From a gamma proteobacterium symbiont of Ctena orbiculata (GTDB lineage Bacteria; Pseudomonadota; Gammaproteobacteria; Chromatiales; Chromatiaceae), in the NCBI GenBank assembly GCA_003058495.1, contig QBVC01000007.1, positions 47,187-111,186 of the forward strand: a stretch of 64,000 nt of DNA, written 5' to 3'. How positions within the stretch are numbered: the stretch's first letter is position 1; each line of letters begins with the position of its first letter. This document shows, piece after piece, positions 53,873 to 61,495 of this stretch. A program made the position numbers and the translations under genes. The notes under the pieces were generated by a model that saw only the letters and a list, made by a program, of their open reading frames with translations, was not told the DNA's origin and did no database searches.

Positions 53873-54244
53873 CTAGATGAAGACATAAACAATAAATGCA
53901 CCAAAGAGCGAGGCCAGAACACCCCCTACGCGACCGTATGGCTCTACCAATGAAAGTGCCCATGACATCAATCGCTTGAAATTGCTTCGTCCAATCAAGG
54001 CTAGCGTAATGGCGGCAATAATTGCCAACCAACCGAGAATCTCGACTACGATAGGATATCTGGAAGATTCGGATCCGGTTACCAATAAGATGCCAAGGAT
54101 CAATCTTACAACTACTGCCGCGACATGAAGAGAAAGCTTGTGGGAATTATCCCTAATTGGTCCTAATATGACTTCAGGATTAATCAAGATGATCACACCG
54201 GCCACAAGTATCAGGAGACCGAATAGTATGATTACGTAGGCCAT
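53873..54244 (-). CDS. Hypothetical membrane protein
   Basis: 123 residues with three to four hydrophobic helices (1-22, 43-60, 63-84 and about 103-122), ending VGGVLASLFGAFIVYVF, a pattern resembling DUF2065-like small membrane proteins. The AAGAAAG run precedes ATG 54244. Base composition is lower in GC than in the surrounding core genes. It lies after a minus-strand terminator at 54284-54305, so it needs its own promoter. Confidence 0.55.
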   Translation of the reverse strand: MAYVIILFGLLILVAGVIILINPEVILGPIRDNSHKLSLHVAAVVVRLILGILLVTGSESSRYPIVVEILGWLAIIAAITLALIGRSNFKRLMSWALSLVEPYGRVGGVLASLFGAFIVYVFI

Positions 54245-54283
54245 GCTTTCTTACACTCAAACATATCAGCGGAAGCTCAACCT

Positions 54284-54305
54284 AAAAAAGTCACACCGGG
54301 GTGAC
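54284..54305 (-). terminator. Rho-independent terminator of the 54406-55082 gene pair
   Basis: GTCAC-ACCGGG-GTGAC (54290-54305) makes a stem, and the minus-strand copy is followed by six T (54284-54289). Confidence 0.65.
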
Positions 54306-54405
54306 GAATCTGCATGAACCGCTTAAGGCTCATAGTCAATATTATAGTTCAAACTCAAGTAGTCCATAATTTCATCAACCTTATTCTCGCACAACACCCC
54401 GAAGC

Positions 54406-54705
54406 TTATATGCGCATCAAGATACCCAAGGATAATGGGTCCATATCTTCATCCTCTTCCCTTTGTATTTCCCGATTAAAATCATCATGACCAATTTCTT
54501 CGATTAAGCGGATACGATATTCATTCAAAGGCTGTAAAAGTCTTTTCGCCTGAACCTCTGAAATCAATACATACTCATTTTCTTCTAGCTGTTTATCTAA
54601 TTCTGTAGCTATATCGGTTATAGAGTTTCGTATTTCTCTTAACACCCCATCAAAAGCCGATCCTGATTTATCGCTTGCCTCATAAGTGCCACAATGCATA
54701 CTCAT
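54406..54705 (-). CDS. Hypothetical protein, 99 aa
   Basis: Soluble, acidic and helical (ITDIATELDKQLEENEYVLI, REIQREEDEDMDPL). No family recognised. It starts two bases after the stop of the NTF2-like gene at 54708, so both are read from one mRNA and could be a cassette of the integron type described at 55130-55209. AT-rich relative to core genes. Confidence 0.55.
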   Translation of the reverse strand: MSMHCGTYEASDKSGSAFDGVLREIRNSITDIATELDKQLEENEYVLISEVQAKRLLQPLNEYRIRLIEEIGHDDFNREIQREEDEDMDPLSLGILMRI

Positions 54706-54707
54706 AT

Positions 54708-55082
54708 TTAAGAGGTGTATTGCTGTTCTCCGGTACCAACAAAGCCCACCATACGTGATATTAGGTCGCCCTCTTTTTCTACAAAATATTGTCCGAGTTG
54801 AACTTTTTCGACACCGTCAGGACCCATTCCACTAAAAGCGACTGTGGCCCTAGTTATGCTACCTGTAGTGTCGTTATTAACGACTTTGGCTGACCAACCG
54901 GGAGCGTTCGCACTGAACATCCCTACATAGTCACTCAATGCTTCAACGCCTTTGATGGTTTCTGGAGTGCGAGGATCATCGTATTGTATGTTGTTCGCTA
55001 CAGCACTGGTGATTTTCTCAAGTCGATCACCAGCCTCTTCGATTTTCCATGCTTCAAAGAAGGTTGAAATTGGATCTGACAT
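54708..55082 (-). CDS. SnoaL/NTF2-like protein, cassette gene
   Basis: 124 residues. The motif pattern FFEAWKIEEAGDRLEKITSA, YDDPRTPETIKGVEALSDYVG and AFSGMGPDGVEKVQLGQYFVE fits NTF2-like ligand-binding proteins. TAGGAGAG precedes the ATG at the right distance. The gene starts 48 bases downstream (minus strand) of an attC-like site, the position expected for a mobile cassette gene. The substrate is unknown. Confidence 0.7.
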   Translation of the reverse strand: MSDPISTFFEAWKIEEAGDRLEKITSAVANNIQYDDPRTPETIKGVEALSDYVGMFSANAPGWSAKVVNNDTTGSITRATVAFSGMGPDGVEKVQLGQYFVEKEGDLISRMVGFVGTGEQQYTS

Positions 55083-55129
55083 ATTTCTCTCCTAGTTGAT
55101 TTGGCTTTAATTGCTAGTACACGATTTTC

Positions 55130-55209
55130 GCATAACGCCCGCCATCACAGGAGGCAAACTCGGAGCGTAGCGGAGATTTTGCCGTCCTTGTGTATGGCAT
55201 GGTTAAGGC
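55130..55209 (-). other. attC-like integron recombination site
   Basis: Read on the minus strand: AAC core (55202-55204), left arm (55178-55198), a 19-base centre, right arm (55141-55158), and terminal GTTATGC (55130-55136) after a GGGC spacer. The two arms pair along 18 bases while the left arm carries three unpaired extra bases (A, A, C). An imperfect stem with extrahelical bases on one side and AAC/GTT ends is the hallmark of attC sites, and the GCGTTATGC end resembles Vibrio-type repeats. No integrase gene is in the window, so the site is solitary here. Confidence 0.65.
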
Positions 55210-55223
55210 TTTTCGTCTAGACT

Positions 55224-55240
55224 GTACGGCAATACCGTAC
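55224..55240. promoter_or_regulatory. Operator palindrome of the YefM/YoeB pair
   Basis: GTACGG (55224-55229) and CCGTAC (55235-55240) flank CAATA, 19 bases before the antitoxin ATG. YefM antitoxins bind TGTACA-type palindromes at such positions. Confidence 0.6.
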
Positions 55241-55258
55241 GATTCGAAGGCGCCTACA

Positions 55259-55531
55259 ATGGACACAACCACAGTAAATAAATTTAGAGAAGGATTAAAA
55301 TCCTTTGTAGAACAAGTTGTTAGCCACCACTCTCCGCTACGTGTAACCCGCCGAAGCGGTGCAGATTTTGTAGTGATGAGCGCTGAAGATTGGGAACGAG
55401 ACCAGGAGACACTGTACGTTCTGCAAAATACCAGCCTTATGCGCCAGATCGCTGAATCAAGTACAACCAATAAAGCAGGTAAAGGATATACACCCACGGA
55501 AGGGCAAATGGATGAGATCCTTAGTATTTGA
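55259..55531 (+). CDS. yefM: Type II antitoxin, YefM/Phd family
   Basis: 90 residues from ATG 55259. The Phd/YefM pattern is seen in NKFREGLKSFVEQVVSHHSP (DNA-binding arm) and LRVTRRSGADFVVMSAEDWERDQETLYVLQNTSLMRQI, the last part being the toxin-binding helix. It neutralises YoeB and represses its own promoter. It overlaps the toxin gene by 20 bases. Gene order and strand are opposite to the cassette genes at 54406-55082. Confidence 0.83.
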   Translation: MDTTTVNKFREGLKSFVEQVVSHHSPLRVTRRSGADFVVMSAEDWERDQETLYVLQNTSLMRQIAESSTTNKAGKGYTPTEGQMDEILSI

Positions 55532-55787
55532 AGGAAAAACATGGCTCGTATACGAAAATTTGCGACAGCGCGATAAACGTATGCACAAAAACCTTTGCGC
55601 AATTTTGAAAGAAATGTTGCGCGGCGATCCAACGACAGGTTTGGGGAAGCCAGAAGCCCTTCGTCATAATCTCACTGACTTTTGGTCGAGGCGAATTAGC
55701 CAAAAAGACAGGCTTATATATAAATTTGACGATACTCATATCTATACTTTTGCCATTGGCGGTCACTACGACACTTTTGAGCCTTAA
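55512..55787 (+). CDS. yoeB: Type II toxin, YoeB/Txe family mRNA interferase
   Basis: 91 residues. The RelE-fold signature is complete: GLGKPEALRHNL (Glu48), WSRRISQKDRLIY (Arg67) and GGHY near the C-terminus (His85, Tyr86), matching the catalytic Glu, Arg and His of E. coli YoeB. It cleaves mRNA on the ribosome when freed from YefM. The N-terminal segment MRSLVFEGKTWLVYENLRQRD is usual. Common in integron cassettes and mobile islands, which fits the nearby attC-like site. Confidence 0.88.
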   Translation: MRSLVFEGKTWLVYENLRQRDKRMHKNLCAILKEMLRGDPTTGLGKPEALRHNLTDFWSRRISQKDRLIYKFDDTHIYTFAIGGHYDTFEP

Positions 55788-55799
55788 CCTATATTCAAA

Positions 55800-56074
55800 G
55801 GCACATTGCCTTATATCCCCACAATTCACCCACTTCAACGTGCAGCCCTCCCACTATCCCGTGACATACGTGGGATAGCAGGCAATTAGCACCTGTATAA
55901 ACGGGCAACTTGCCTTATATCTACAAACCAGCGGGGAGGTAATCAAGATGAGACTCAATCCCCCTGTTAGCACATAATTATAACAAACATCATCAATTTA
56001 CCAGCCATCTACATCTCGCGATCCTAGTAGACACTGAATCAAAATCTGAAAATTCGGGCAATCTGCCTTATATC
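55800..56074 (+). repeat. Three copies of GGCANNNTGCCTTATATC
   Basis: Copies at 55800-55817, 55904-55921 and 56057-56074. Each starts with a small palindrome GGCA-N3-TGCC and continues with the invariant TTATATC, 104 and 153 bases apart. The function is unknown: a protein-binding site, the remains of a decaying cassette array, or a repeat element. Confidence 0.55.
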
Positions 56075-56278
56075 TGCATCTACACCGTCTATTCTACAGG
56101 CAGCAATCCATGGGTCTCTTAATCATCAATGCGGTCTGTGAAATTTGGTTATCTGAATCCACTCATTGGCTGGGGAGTGAGTGGGTTTAACCTATCAGGT
56201 GGGGTAACTTATGTATTCGTATTGAAGTAATGAGTTTTTTCACAAGCTGGATTGCTTCGTGTGGATCGGGTGGGTTGC

Positions 56279-56317
56279 CCCCTCTCCCCCGGCCCCCCTC
56301 CCGCAAGGGGAGAGGGG
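56279..56317. repeat. C/G-rich hairpin repeat
   Basis: CCCCTCTCCCC (56279-56289) and GGGGAGAGGGG (56307-56317) form a perfect 11-base stem. This kind of sequence is a dispersed repeat in many gammaproteobacterial genomes. It may also act as the transcript end of the choice-of-anchor gene on the minus strand. Confidence 0.55.
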
Positions 56318-56372
56318 AGTCGATGTTGCTTATTCGGGGTGTGAGGGGATTGGGATAGCTTTTGGATCTGTC

Positions 56373-58004
56373 CTACTTTTTATCCTCACTATCATCTTTA
56401 TCCTCATCCTCATCTTCGACAACATCGATGGCATAGATTGTCGTGGTGCCACTGACCTCGTTGCCGACAACCAGCAAGGGGGATTCCACAGGGCTGTCGT
56501 CCTCAGAGATAAAGGCGATCCCTTCGGGGCCAAGGTCGCCAACCAGGGGGTTGGTGCTATCGTCGGGCAGCTGTGCATCCACAGTGAAGTCCCGGTTGTT
56601 CAGGTACTGGACGAAGCGCACCCGGTGTGGGTTGGTGATGTCGTAGACCATGATGCCGCCGACCCGTTCGAGGCCGACAAAGGCGAAGGTGCGATCCTCG
56701 ATCTTGCCGACCGTCACGCCCTCCGGCTCGGGTCCCTTGTCGTCTGATCGGCTGTCGGCTGAGTCGTTTTCGTCGTTGTTGCTGTTGAAATCATCGGGCA
56801 GCAGCGCGGCGGTGATGCGCTCGAAATCGTCGCCGGAGTCGTAGACGAGCTTGCCGCGGGCATTGCGGATGGAGAAAGAGCGGGCGCCGTAGCTGTAGAT
56901 CTCGTCGTAATCGCCGTCGCCGTCGCTGTCGCCATCGACGGTGGTGATCTTGAGTCGACCCAAGTTCTCATTCTTCTGAAGCGATGCGGCATTGGGAAAC
57001 GCAGTGTCATCGAGCACAAGATCCCCCACCCGCTCCTCTTCACTGAAACCGTCGTAGTCGCGGCTGTCACCCTCGTTGGCGGTGACGATGAAGGTGCGGC
57101 CGCGGAATTTGTAGCTGGTAATGGCGTCCGGCTGGTACATGCCCTTGATCGGCCAGCTGGCGATGTTGATCATGTCGTCCCTGTTGCTCACGTCCAGGGC
57201 GTTTTCCGGCAGACTGTGATCCTTGGTGCCAAGGGGCAGCAGTTTCATCACCCTGGCACGGCGGATGTCGACCAGGGCCAGGGCATTGGCCTCCTGCAGG
57301 CTGACCCAGGCGCGCTTTGAGTTTTTGGAGACAGTGATGTACTCCGGTTCCAGGTCCTGGGCCACGCTGGCATTCGGACCGAAGATGCGAATGCCCTGCG
57401 CCTTCAGCTCGTCCGCCTTGGCGTTGAAGCGGGTGAAATCGGCGGTCCGCACCTTGGCATGGGAGACCCCATGCTTGAGGTCGATGATGCTGATCGAACC
57501 CTCGGGATCGACCGTGTAGTCGTCGTTGGGTTCACCCTCGTTGGCGACCAGGAGGTGTTTTCCGTTGTGCGTGAAGATCACCATGTCGGGGAGCGACCCT
57601 ACCGGCACAGTGTCGATCAGATTCAGGTCGACGGCATCGTAGAAGGCGACAACGCCGGGGGCCTGTTTGTCTTCAGCCTCGATGGCGACTGCCACCAGAC
57701 CTTTGTGCACCGCGACACTGTTGGCCCCGCCACCCAGAGCGGTGGCGTCGATGGTACCCATCAGCAGGGGGTTGGTCGGGTCATTGATATCAAGAACATC
57801 CACAGTGTTCTTGCTCGCATTGATTGCAAACAGGCGTTGGCTGCGTCTATCGTGCGCGACAATCTCAGCGGCACCGTCGTCAAAGACGCCCGTCTGGTAT
57901 TGGCCGATGACACTTAGATTGAGGTCGACTATCTTTTCGTCGTCGGCGACAACCGCCCCGGCAAAGGCAAGGCAGAGGGAGGCGGCAAGAACAGATAACT
58001 TCAT
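56373..58004 (-). CDS. Choice-of-anchor I family protein (beta-propeller-like, calcium loops)
   Basis: 543 residues with a signal peptide to about residue 20. The repeating NP...VAV, DLPDMVIFTHNGKHLLVANEGEPNDD and VANEGDSRDYDGFSEEERV motifs match the choice-of-anchor I family, thought to form a beta-propeller. The DGDSDGDGDYDE stretch (about 355-366) is a calcium-loop candidate. The protein ends in a Glu/Asp/Lys-rich tail rather than a recognisable sorting signal, so it is probably periplasmic or secreted. The family's activity (phytase or phosphatase-like in some annotations) is unproven. Confidence 0.78.
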   Translation of the reverse strand: MKLSVLAASLCLAFAGAVVADDEKIVDLNLSVIGQYQTGVFDDGAAEIVAHDRRSQRLFAINASKNTVDVLDINDPTNPLLMGTIDATALGGGANSVAVHKGLVAVAIEAEDKQAPGVVAFYDAVDLNLIDTVPVGSLPDMVIFTHNGKHLLVANEGEPNDDYTVDPEGSISIIDLKHGVSHAKVRTADFTRFNAKADELKAQGIRIFGPNASVAQDLEPEYITVSKNSKRAWVSLQEANALALVDIRRARVMKLLPLGTKDHSLPENALDVSNRDDMINIASWPIKGMYQPDAITSYKFRGRTFIVTANEGDSRDYDGFSEEERVGDLVLDDTAFPNAASLQKNENLGRLKITTVDGDSDGDGDYDEIYSYGARSFSIRNARGKLVYDSGDDFERITAALLPDDFNSNNDENDSADSRSDDKGPEPEGVTVGKIEDRTFAFVGLERVGGIMVYDITNPHRVRFVQYLNNRDFTVDAQLPDDSTNPLVGDLGPEGIAFISEDDSPVESPLLVVGNEVSGTTTIYAIDVVEDEDEDKDDSEDKK

Positions 58005-58179
58005 TCGATTATTCTCCTGTGGTCATTTTTTATTTCAGATATAGGAGCTTATCGGGATAGTGTGACCAAAATATTTCCTTTTTATGCAAATCCACTGGCC
58101 TGTCATCCGTCATCTTGGCACCTACCCGGTTCATGGGTAGAGTGTTTTACAACATCATGCCGTCACCGGAGCAGAGAGA

Positions 58180-59274
58180 ATGAGTCAGCTATTCACCCCC
58201 TTCGTACTTGGCCGGCAAAACCTGGAAAACCGCATTGTCATCGCACCCATGTGTCAATATTCCGCAGTTGAGGGTAGAGCCACCGACTGGCATCTGATCC
58301 ACCTCGGCCATCTGGCCCTCTCCGGTGCCGCTCTGCTCTATATCGAGGCCACGGCGGTGACGCCCCAGGGGCGCATCTCCCCGAACGATCTCGGTCTCTG
58401 GTCGGACGAGACCGAGAGCGCCCTGGGACGGGTCATCGAAGGTATACGCGGCTACTCCGGTATGCCCCTCGCCATCCAGCTGGCCCATGCCGGCCGCAAG
58501 GCATCCACCGCCGCCCCCTGGCTGGCGGGCGGCCAGCTGCCCCTGGGGCAAGGCGGCTGGCAGACCTGCGCACCTTCCCCGCTGCCATGGAGCGAGGAGG
58601 AACGCCCGCCCGCGGCGCTGGATCAGGAGCAGATGGGCGAGATCCGCCGGGCCTTCGTCACGGCCGCGGTCCGCGCCCACAGGCTGGGCATCGAGGTGAT
58701 AGAGATCCATGCCGCCCACGGCTACCTGCTGCACCAGTTTCTCTCGCCCCTGAGCAACCGTCGCAACGATGAGTACGGGGGCTCACTGGAGAACCGTCTG
58801 CGCTACCCCCTGGAGCTATTCGAGGCGGTGCGGGAAGCGGTTCCTCCCGAGGCGCCGGTGGGCATCCGCATCTCGGCGACGGACTGGCTTGAAGGGGGCT
58901 GGGATCTGGAGCAGAGCCTGGCCCTGGCCCGGGGTTTGAAACAGCGCGACTGCGCCTTCATCCATGTCTCCAGCGGCGGCCTCTCACCCTTGCAGCAGAT
59001 CCCGGCCGCACCCGGCTTTCAGGTCCCCTTCGCAGCGCGCATCCGTCGCGAGTGCGACCTGCCGACCATCGCCGTGGGCCTGATCACCGAGCCGGCGCAG
59101 GCGGAAGGGATCGTCGCCGGTGAACAGGCCGATCTGGTGGCCTTGGCCCGCGGTATTCTCTACAACCCCCGCTGGCCCTGGCATGCGGCGGCGGCCCTCG
59201 GCGCCCAGGTCACGGCACCGCCGCAATACTGGCGGTCGCCTCCGCCCGGCATCGACCCGCTGTTCAAGTCATGA
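58180..59274 (+). CDS. NADH:flavin oxidoreductase, Old Yellow Enzyme family (YqjM-like)
   Basis: 364 residues. The FMN-binding PMCQYSA with Cys25 and Tyr27, IQLAHAGRKAS, the substrate His pair and loop in EIHAAHGYLLHQFLSPLSNRR, NDEYGGSLENR and LARGILYNPRW identify a thermophilic-like/YqjM-type ene-reductase; the Cys is the redox-tuning residue of that class. Cytoplasmic, NAD(P)H-dependent reduction of activated C=C bonds or nitro compounds. GGAGCAGAGAGA precedes the ATG. The convergent gene downstream encodes an NADPH-utilising flavoprotein but they need not work together. Confidence 0.9.
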   Translation: MSQLFTPFVLGRQNLENRIVIAPMCQYSAVEGRATDWHLIHLGHLALSGAALLYIEATAVTPQGRISPNDLGLWSDETESALGRVIEGIRGYSGMPLAIQLAHAGRKASTAAPWLAGGQLPLGQGGWQTCAPSPLPWSEEERPPAALDQEQMGEIRRAFVTAAVRAHRLGIEVIEIHAAHGYLLHQFLSPLSNRRNDEYGGSLENRLRYPLELFEAVREAVPPEAPVGIRISATDWLEGGWDLEQSLALARGLKQRDCAFIHVSSGGLSPLQQIPAAPGFQVPFAARIRRECDLPTIAVGLITEPAQAEGIVAGEQADLVALARGILYNPRWPWHAAAALGAQVTAPPQYWRSPPPGIDPLFKS

Positions 59275-59339
59275 GGCAACCCATCGATCGGCCGGGATGG
59301 GTCCTGGAGCCGGCTCGGCATGGTCCCGCCGATCCGGAT

Positions 59340-60083
59340 TCAGTGGTATTTCTCGGTGGTATAGTGGCCCGGCTCCTTCTTGCGGTGTTTACGCATGCCA
59401 CGGGCATCCAGGGCCGCTGAGACCTCCCGGATCATGCCCATGTTGCCACAGAGCATGACATGGGACTTCTCCGGGGTGAGCACAACCCCGGCGTGTTTCT
59501 CCAGACGGCCATCCTCGAGGGCGGCGAGAATGCGCCCCTGGAGGGCGCCATCCACCTGCTCCCGGCTGGTGATCGGCAGATAGCGGAAGCGCTCGCCGTA
59601 TTGCCGCTGCAGATCGGCGATCTCCCCGCCGTAGCTGAGCTGATCCCTGTAGCGGACATTGTGCACCAGGACGATCTGCCGGAATCGCTGCCATGAGCCT
59701 TCGGTGCGCAGAATGGAGAGATAGACACCCAGCGCCGTTCCGGTGGCGATCATCCAGAGGTTTTCGCTCTGCGGCAGTTGATCGAGGGTGAAGAAGCCGT
59801 TGGCTCTGGCCGAGACCCAGACCCGGTCACCCGGCTCCAAGGCAGCCAGGCGGGGACTCAGTGGGCCGTTCTCCACTTCGTTGAAATGGACTTCGAGCAT
59901 ATCATCCTGGGGCGGGTTGACGAACGAATAGGGTCTCGCCACACGTTCGCCGTCGATTTCGAGGGCGAGACGGGTAAACTGCCCTGGGATGAACGCATCC
60001 ACCGGGGCCCTGAGCCGCAGTGAGTAGAGTTTGTCGCTCCAGTGGCGCTTTTCAACCACCGTGCCTTCCAACCATTTTTCCAT
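59340..60083 (-). CDS. fpr: Ferredoxin-NADP+ reductase
   Basis: 247 residues from ATG 60083 (GGAGAGATGG upstream). FAD-binding ARPYSFVNPP, the NADP-binding WMIATGTALGVYLSILR and LCGNMGMIREV, and the C-terminal KKEPGHYTTEKYH match bacterial subclass I FPR (the family ends in an aromatic residue near the flavin, here Tyr-His). It moves electrons between NADPH and ferredoxin or flavodoxin for iron-sulfur repair, soxRS-type stress or biosynthesis. Single gene. Confidence 0.88.
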   Translation of the reverse strand: MEKWLEGTVVEKRHWSDKLYSLRLRAPVDAFIPGQFTRLALEIDGERVARPYSFVNPPQDDMLEVHFNEVENGPLSPRLAALEPGDRVWVSARANGFFTLDQLPQSENLWMIATGTALGVYLSILRTEGSWQRFRQIVLVHNVRYRDQLSYGGEIADLQRQYGERFRYLPITSREQVDGALQGRILAALEDGRLEKHAGVVLTPEKSHVMLCGNMGMIREVSAALDARGMRKHRKKEPGHYTTEKYH

Positions 60084-60452
60084 TCGCCATCTCTCCAGCC
60101 ACATCTGCTGCAGGCGCTGCAGATTTCTATCCAGGGTTTGTCTCTATATTGGGAGGTATAACCCCAAATCCAAGTTCCTTCATCGTGGTAAATTATGTGG
60201 TTTATTAGCACCTTGGATGCAAACTCCTCCGCATCCAGCCGCGGATGCCTGGCGCTGAAGGCGGTAGAGAGCAGCGACCCGGGAGGCATTGTGATTCCCG
60301 AGTGGCGGCGATCGCCAGGGATCTGCCGGGCCTTTTTAAATCAATAATCATGATACAAAATCAATATTTATCATTTTTCCTAAATTCAAAAGGGGATCCA
60401 TACTTAATGCATTCAAATTTTGTCATTTAAAATTCAAGAGGAGGTCAAGGCC
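60084..60452. other. Divergent intergenic region, no gene seen
   Basis: About 370 bases between fpr and the DsrC-like gene. It must hold both promoters; the right half (60340-60420) is very AT-rich. No repeat or RNA gene is apparent. Confidence 0.5.
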
Positions 60453-60794
60453 ATGCCCGAGACTGCCACACAGCCTAGCAACACCGCATCCGCCCCGCCG
60501 CACTTTGATGGGGAAGGATTTCTCATCGATCACCAGACATGGAGCACACAGCTTGCCCGCGATCTTGCCCTGCAGGAGGGCGTGGGAGAACTGGGTGAAA
60601 ATCACTGGCAGCTTCTCCACCACATCCGCGAGCGCTATCTGAACCTGGGCGCCCTGCCCAACATGCGCCTGGTGTGCCGCGCCACCGGCATACCGCGCTG
60701 GAAGGTCCACAGCCTGTTCGGGAGCTGCCTGAGTATCTGGCGCATCGCCGGACTCCCGGACCCGGGAGAGGAAGCAAAGGCCTATCTGGGGTGA
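60453..60794 (+). CDS. DsrC/TusE-like sulfur-relay protein lacking the terminal cysteine
   Basis: 113 residues from ATG 60453, which has GAGGAGGTC upstream; an ATG at 60420 is in frame but weaker. The fold is recognisable: DGEGFLIDHQTWSTQLARDLA, LGENHWQLLHHIRERYL and the GSCLSIWRIAGLPDP end. True DsrC ends in ..CxxxxxAGLPKPTGCV with two reactive cysteines; here only the first (SC) is kept, and the tail is DPGEEAKAYLG. It may be a regulatory or partner DsrC paralogue rather than a sulfur carrier for DsrAB. It suggests sulfur metabolism elsewhere in the genome. Confidence 0.7.
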   Translation: MPETATQPSNTASAPPHFDGEGFLIDHQTWSTQLARDLALQEGVGELGENHWQLLHHIRERYLNLGALPNMRLVCRATGIPRWKVHSLFGSCLSIWRIAGLPDPGEEAKAYLG

Positions 60795-61007
60795 CACGCC
60801 TTTTCCATCGGCATTCCCACTAGAGACGACCCACCCCGCATCATCCGCGTCATCCCGCAAGACCATGCAGTCCGGTGTTCGCAGCGCCGAGGCCGGACCT
60901 GCATCCCCCTCGATCTGGAATTCATTCTCCACGTCCAGCGGTAAACCAACTGTCACTTGCCGCGCATCCCGGTGTCATCCGGGGATGTGAGAATCGGATA
61001 TGAAGAG

Positions 61008-61127
61008 ATGGCCAAGATAAACGCCCGCCTTGATTCCATGCAAGAGAAGACCAACAAGGCACTGCGCCAGTCAGCCACCGCCAAGGTGGACGCAGCAACC
61101 GCTCTGCATATCTCTCAAGACAACTAA
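61008..61127 (+). CDS. Small protein, 39 aa, with own terminator
   Basis: ATG 61008 preceded by GAAGAG; the product MAKINARLDSMQEKTNKALR... is a highly charged single helix ending HISQDN. The frame is closed by TAA at 61125 and a perfect terminator follows 14 bases later, which supports a real transcript. It could equally be a short RNA gene. No family recognised. Confidence 0.5.
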   Translation: MAKINARLDSMQEKTNKALRQSATAKVDAATALHISQDN

Positions 61128-61140
61128 ATCGAGTTGACTT

Positions 61141-61203
61141 GGCCGGGTTCGTTCTCCGCAAGCTTCACCCGCTATACCTCCCGGCGAACCCGGCCCTCTT
61201 TTT
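61141..61203 (+). terminator. Terminator after the 39-aa gene
   Basis: GGCCGGGTTCG (61141-61151) pairs with CGAACCCGGCC (61185-61195), with a 33-base loop, and is followed by CTCTTTTT. The long loop is unusual but the stem is perfect. Confidence 0.75.
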
Positions 61204-61495
61204 CCGCCATCCCAGCCTCCCCTGGAACGCCAACATTTCTGTCCAGGCTATCTAGTGCGCTATCTGACAACCCAGCCGACTCGAGGACCCCGCGCTAATC
61301 ACTGCTATTGATAGCGCCTCACAACGATATCATCAGCCGCGAAATAACCCTGACAACCATGACTGCAACTCGGCTGGCAAGGCATTGGGGGCTGCCTTTG
61401 CTTCGCCGGCCGCCGGAAGCTGGAGCGGGAGTTGATCAAACACCCTAATTTATCCAGAATAAGCCGATATATTGATCAAATTTACTTCCCCACCA
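61204..61495. other. Leader region of the dctB-like gene
   Basis: About 290 bases without a gene. It should hold the promoter of the two-component pair. No strong operator or repeat seen. Confidence 0.45.

Larger units (their letters stand above)
55788..56372. other. AT-rich intergenic stretch of about 585 bp with repeats
   Basis: No credible gene. It contains three copies of an 18-base repeat, a CTATCCC/GGGATAG hairpin (55854-55878) and a C/G-rich hairpin near its right end, each listed separately. Confidence 0.5.

Noticed and set aside
53604..54032. Minus-strand frame overlapping the two small membrane-protein genes
   Set aside because: Low-complexity and cysteine-rich, overlaps better candidates in another frame and the end of the epimerase gene.
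55800..56074. CRISPR array
   Set aside because: Only three copies, short motif and irregular spacing of 104 and 153 bases; no cas genes.
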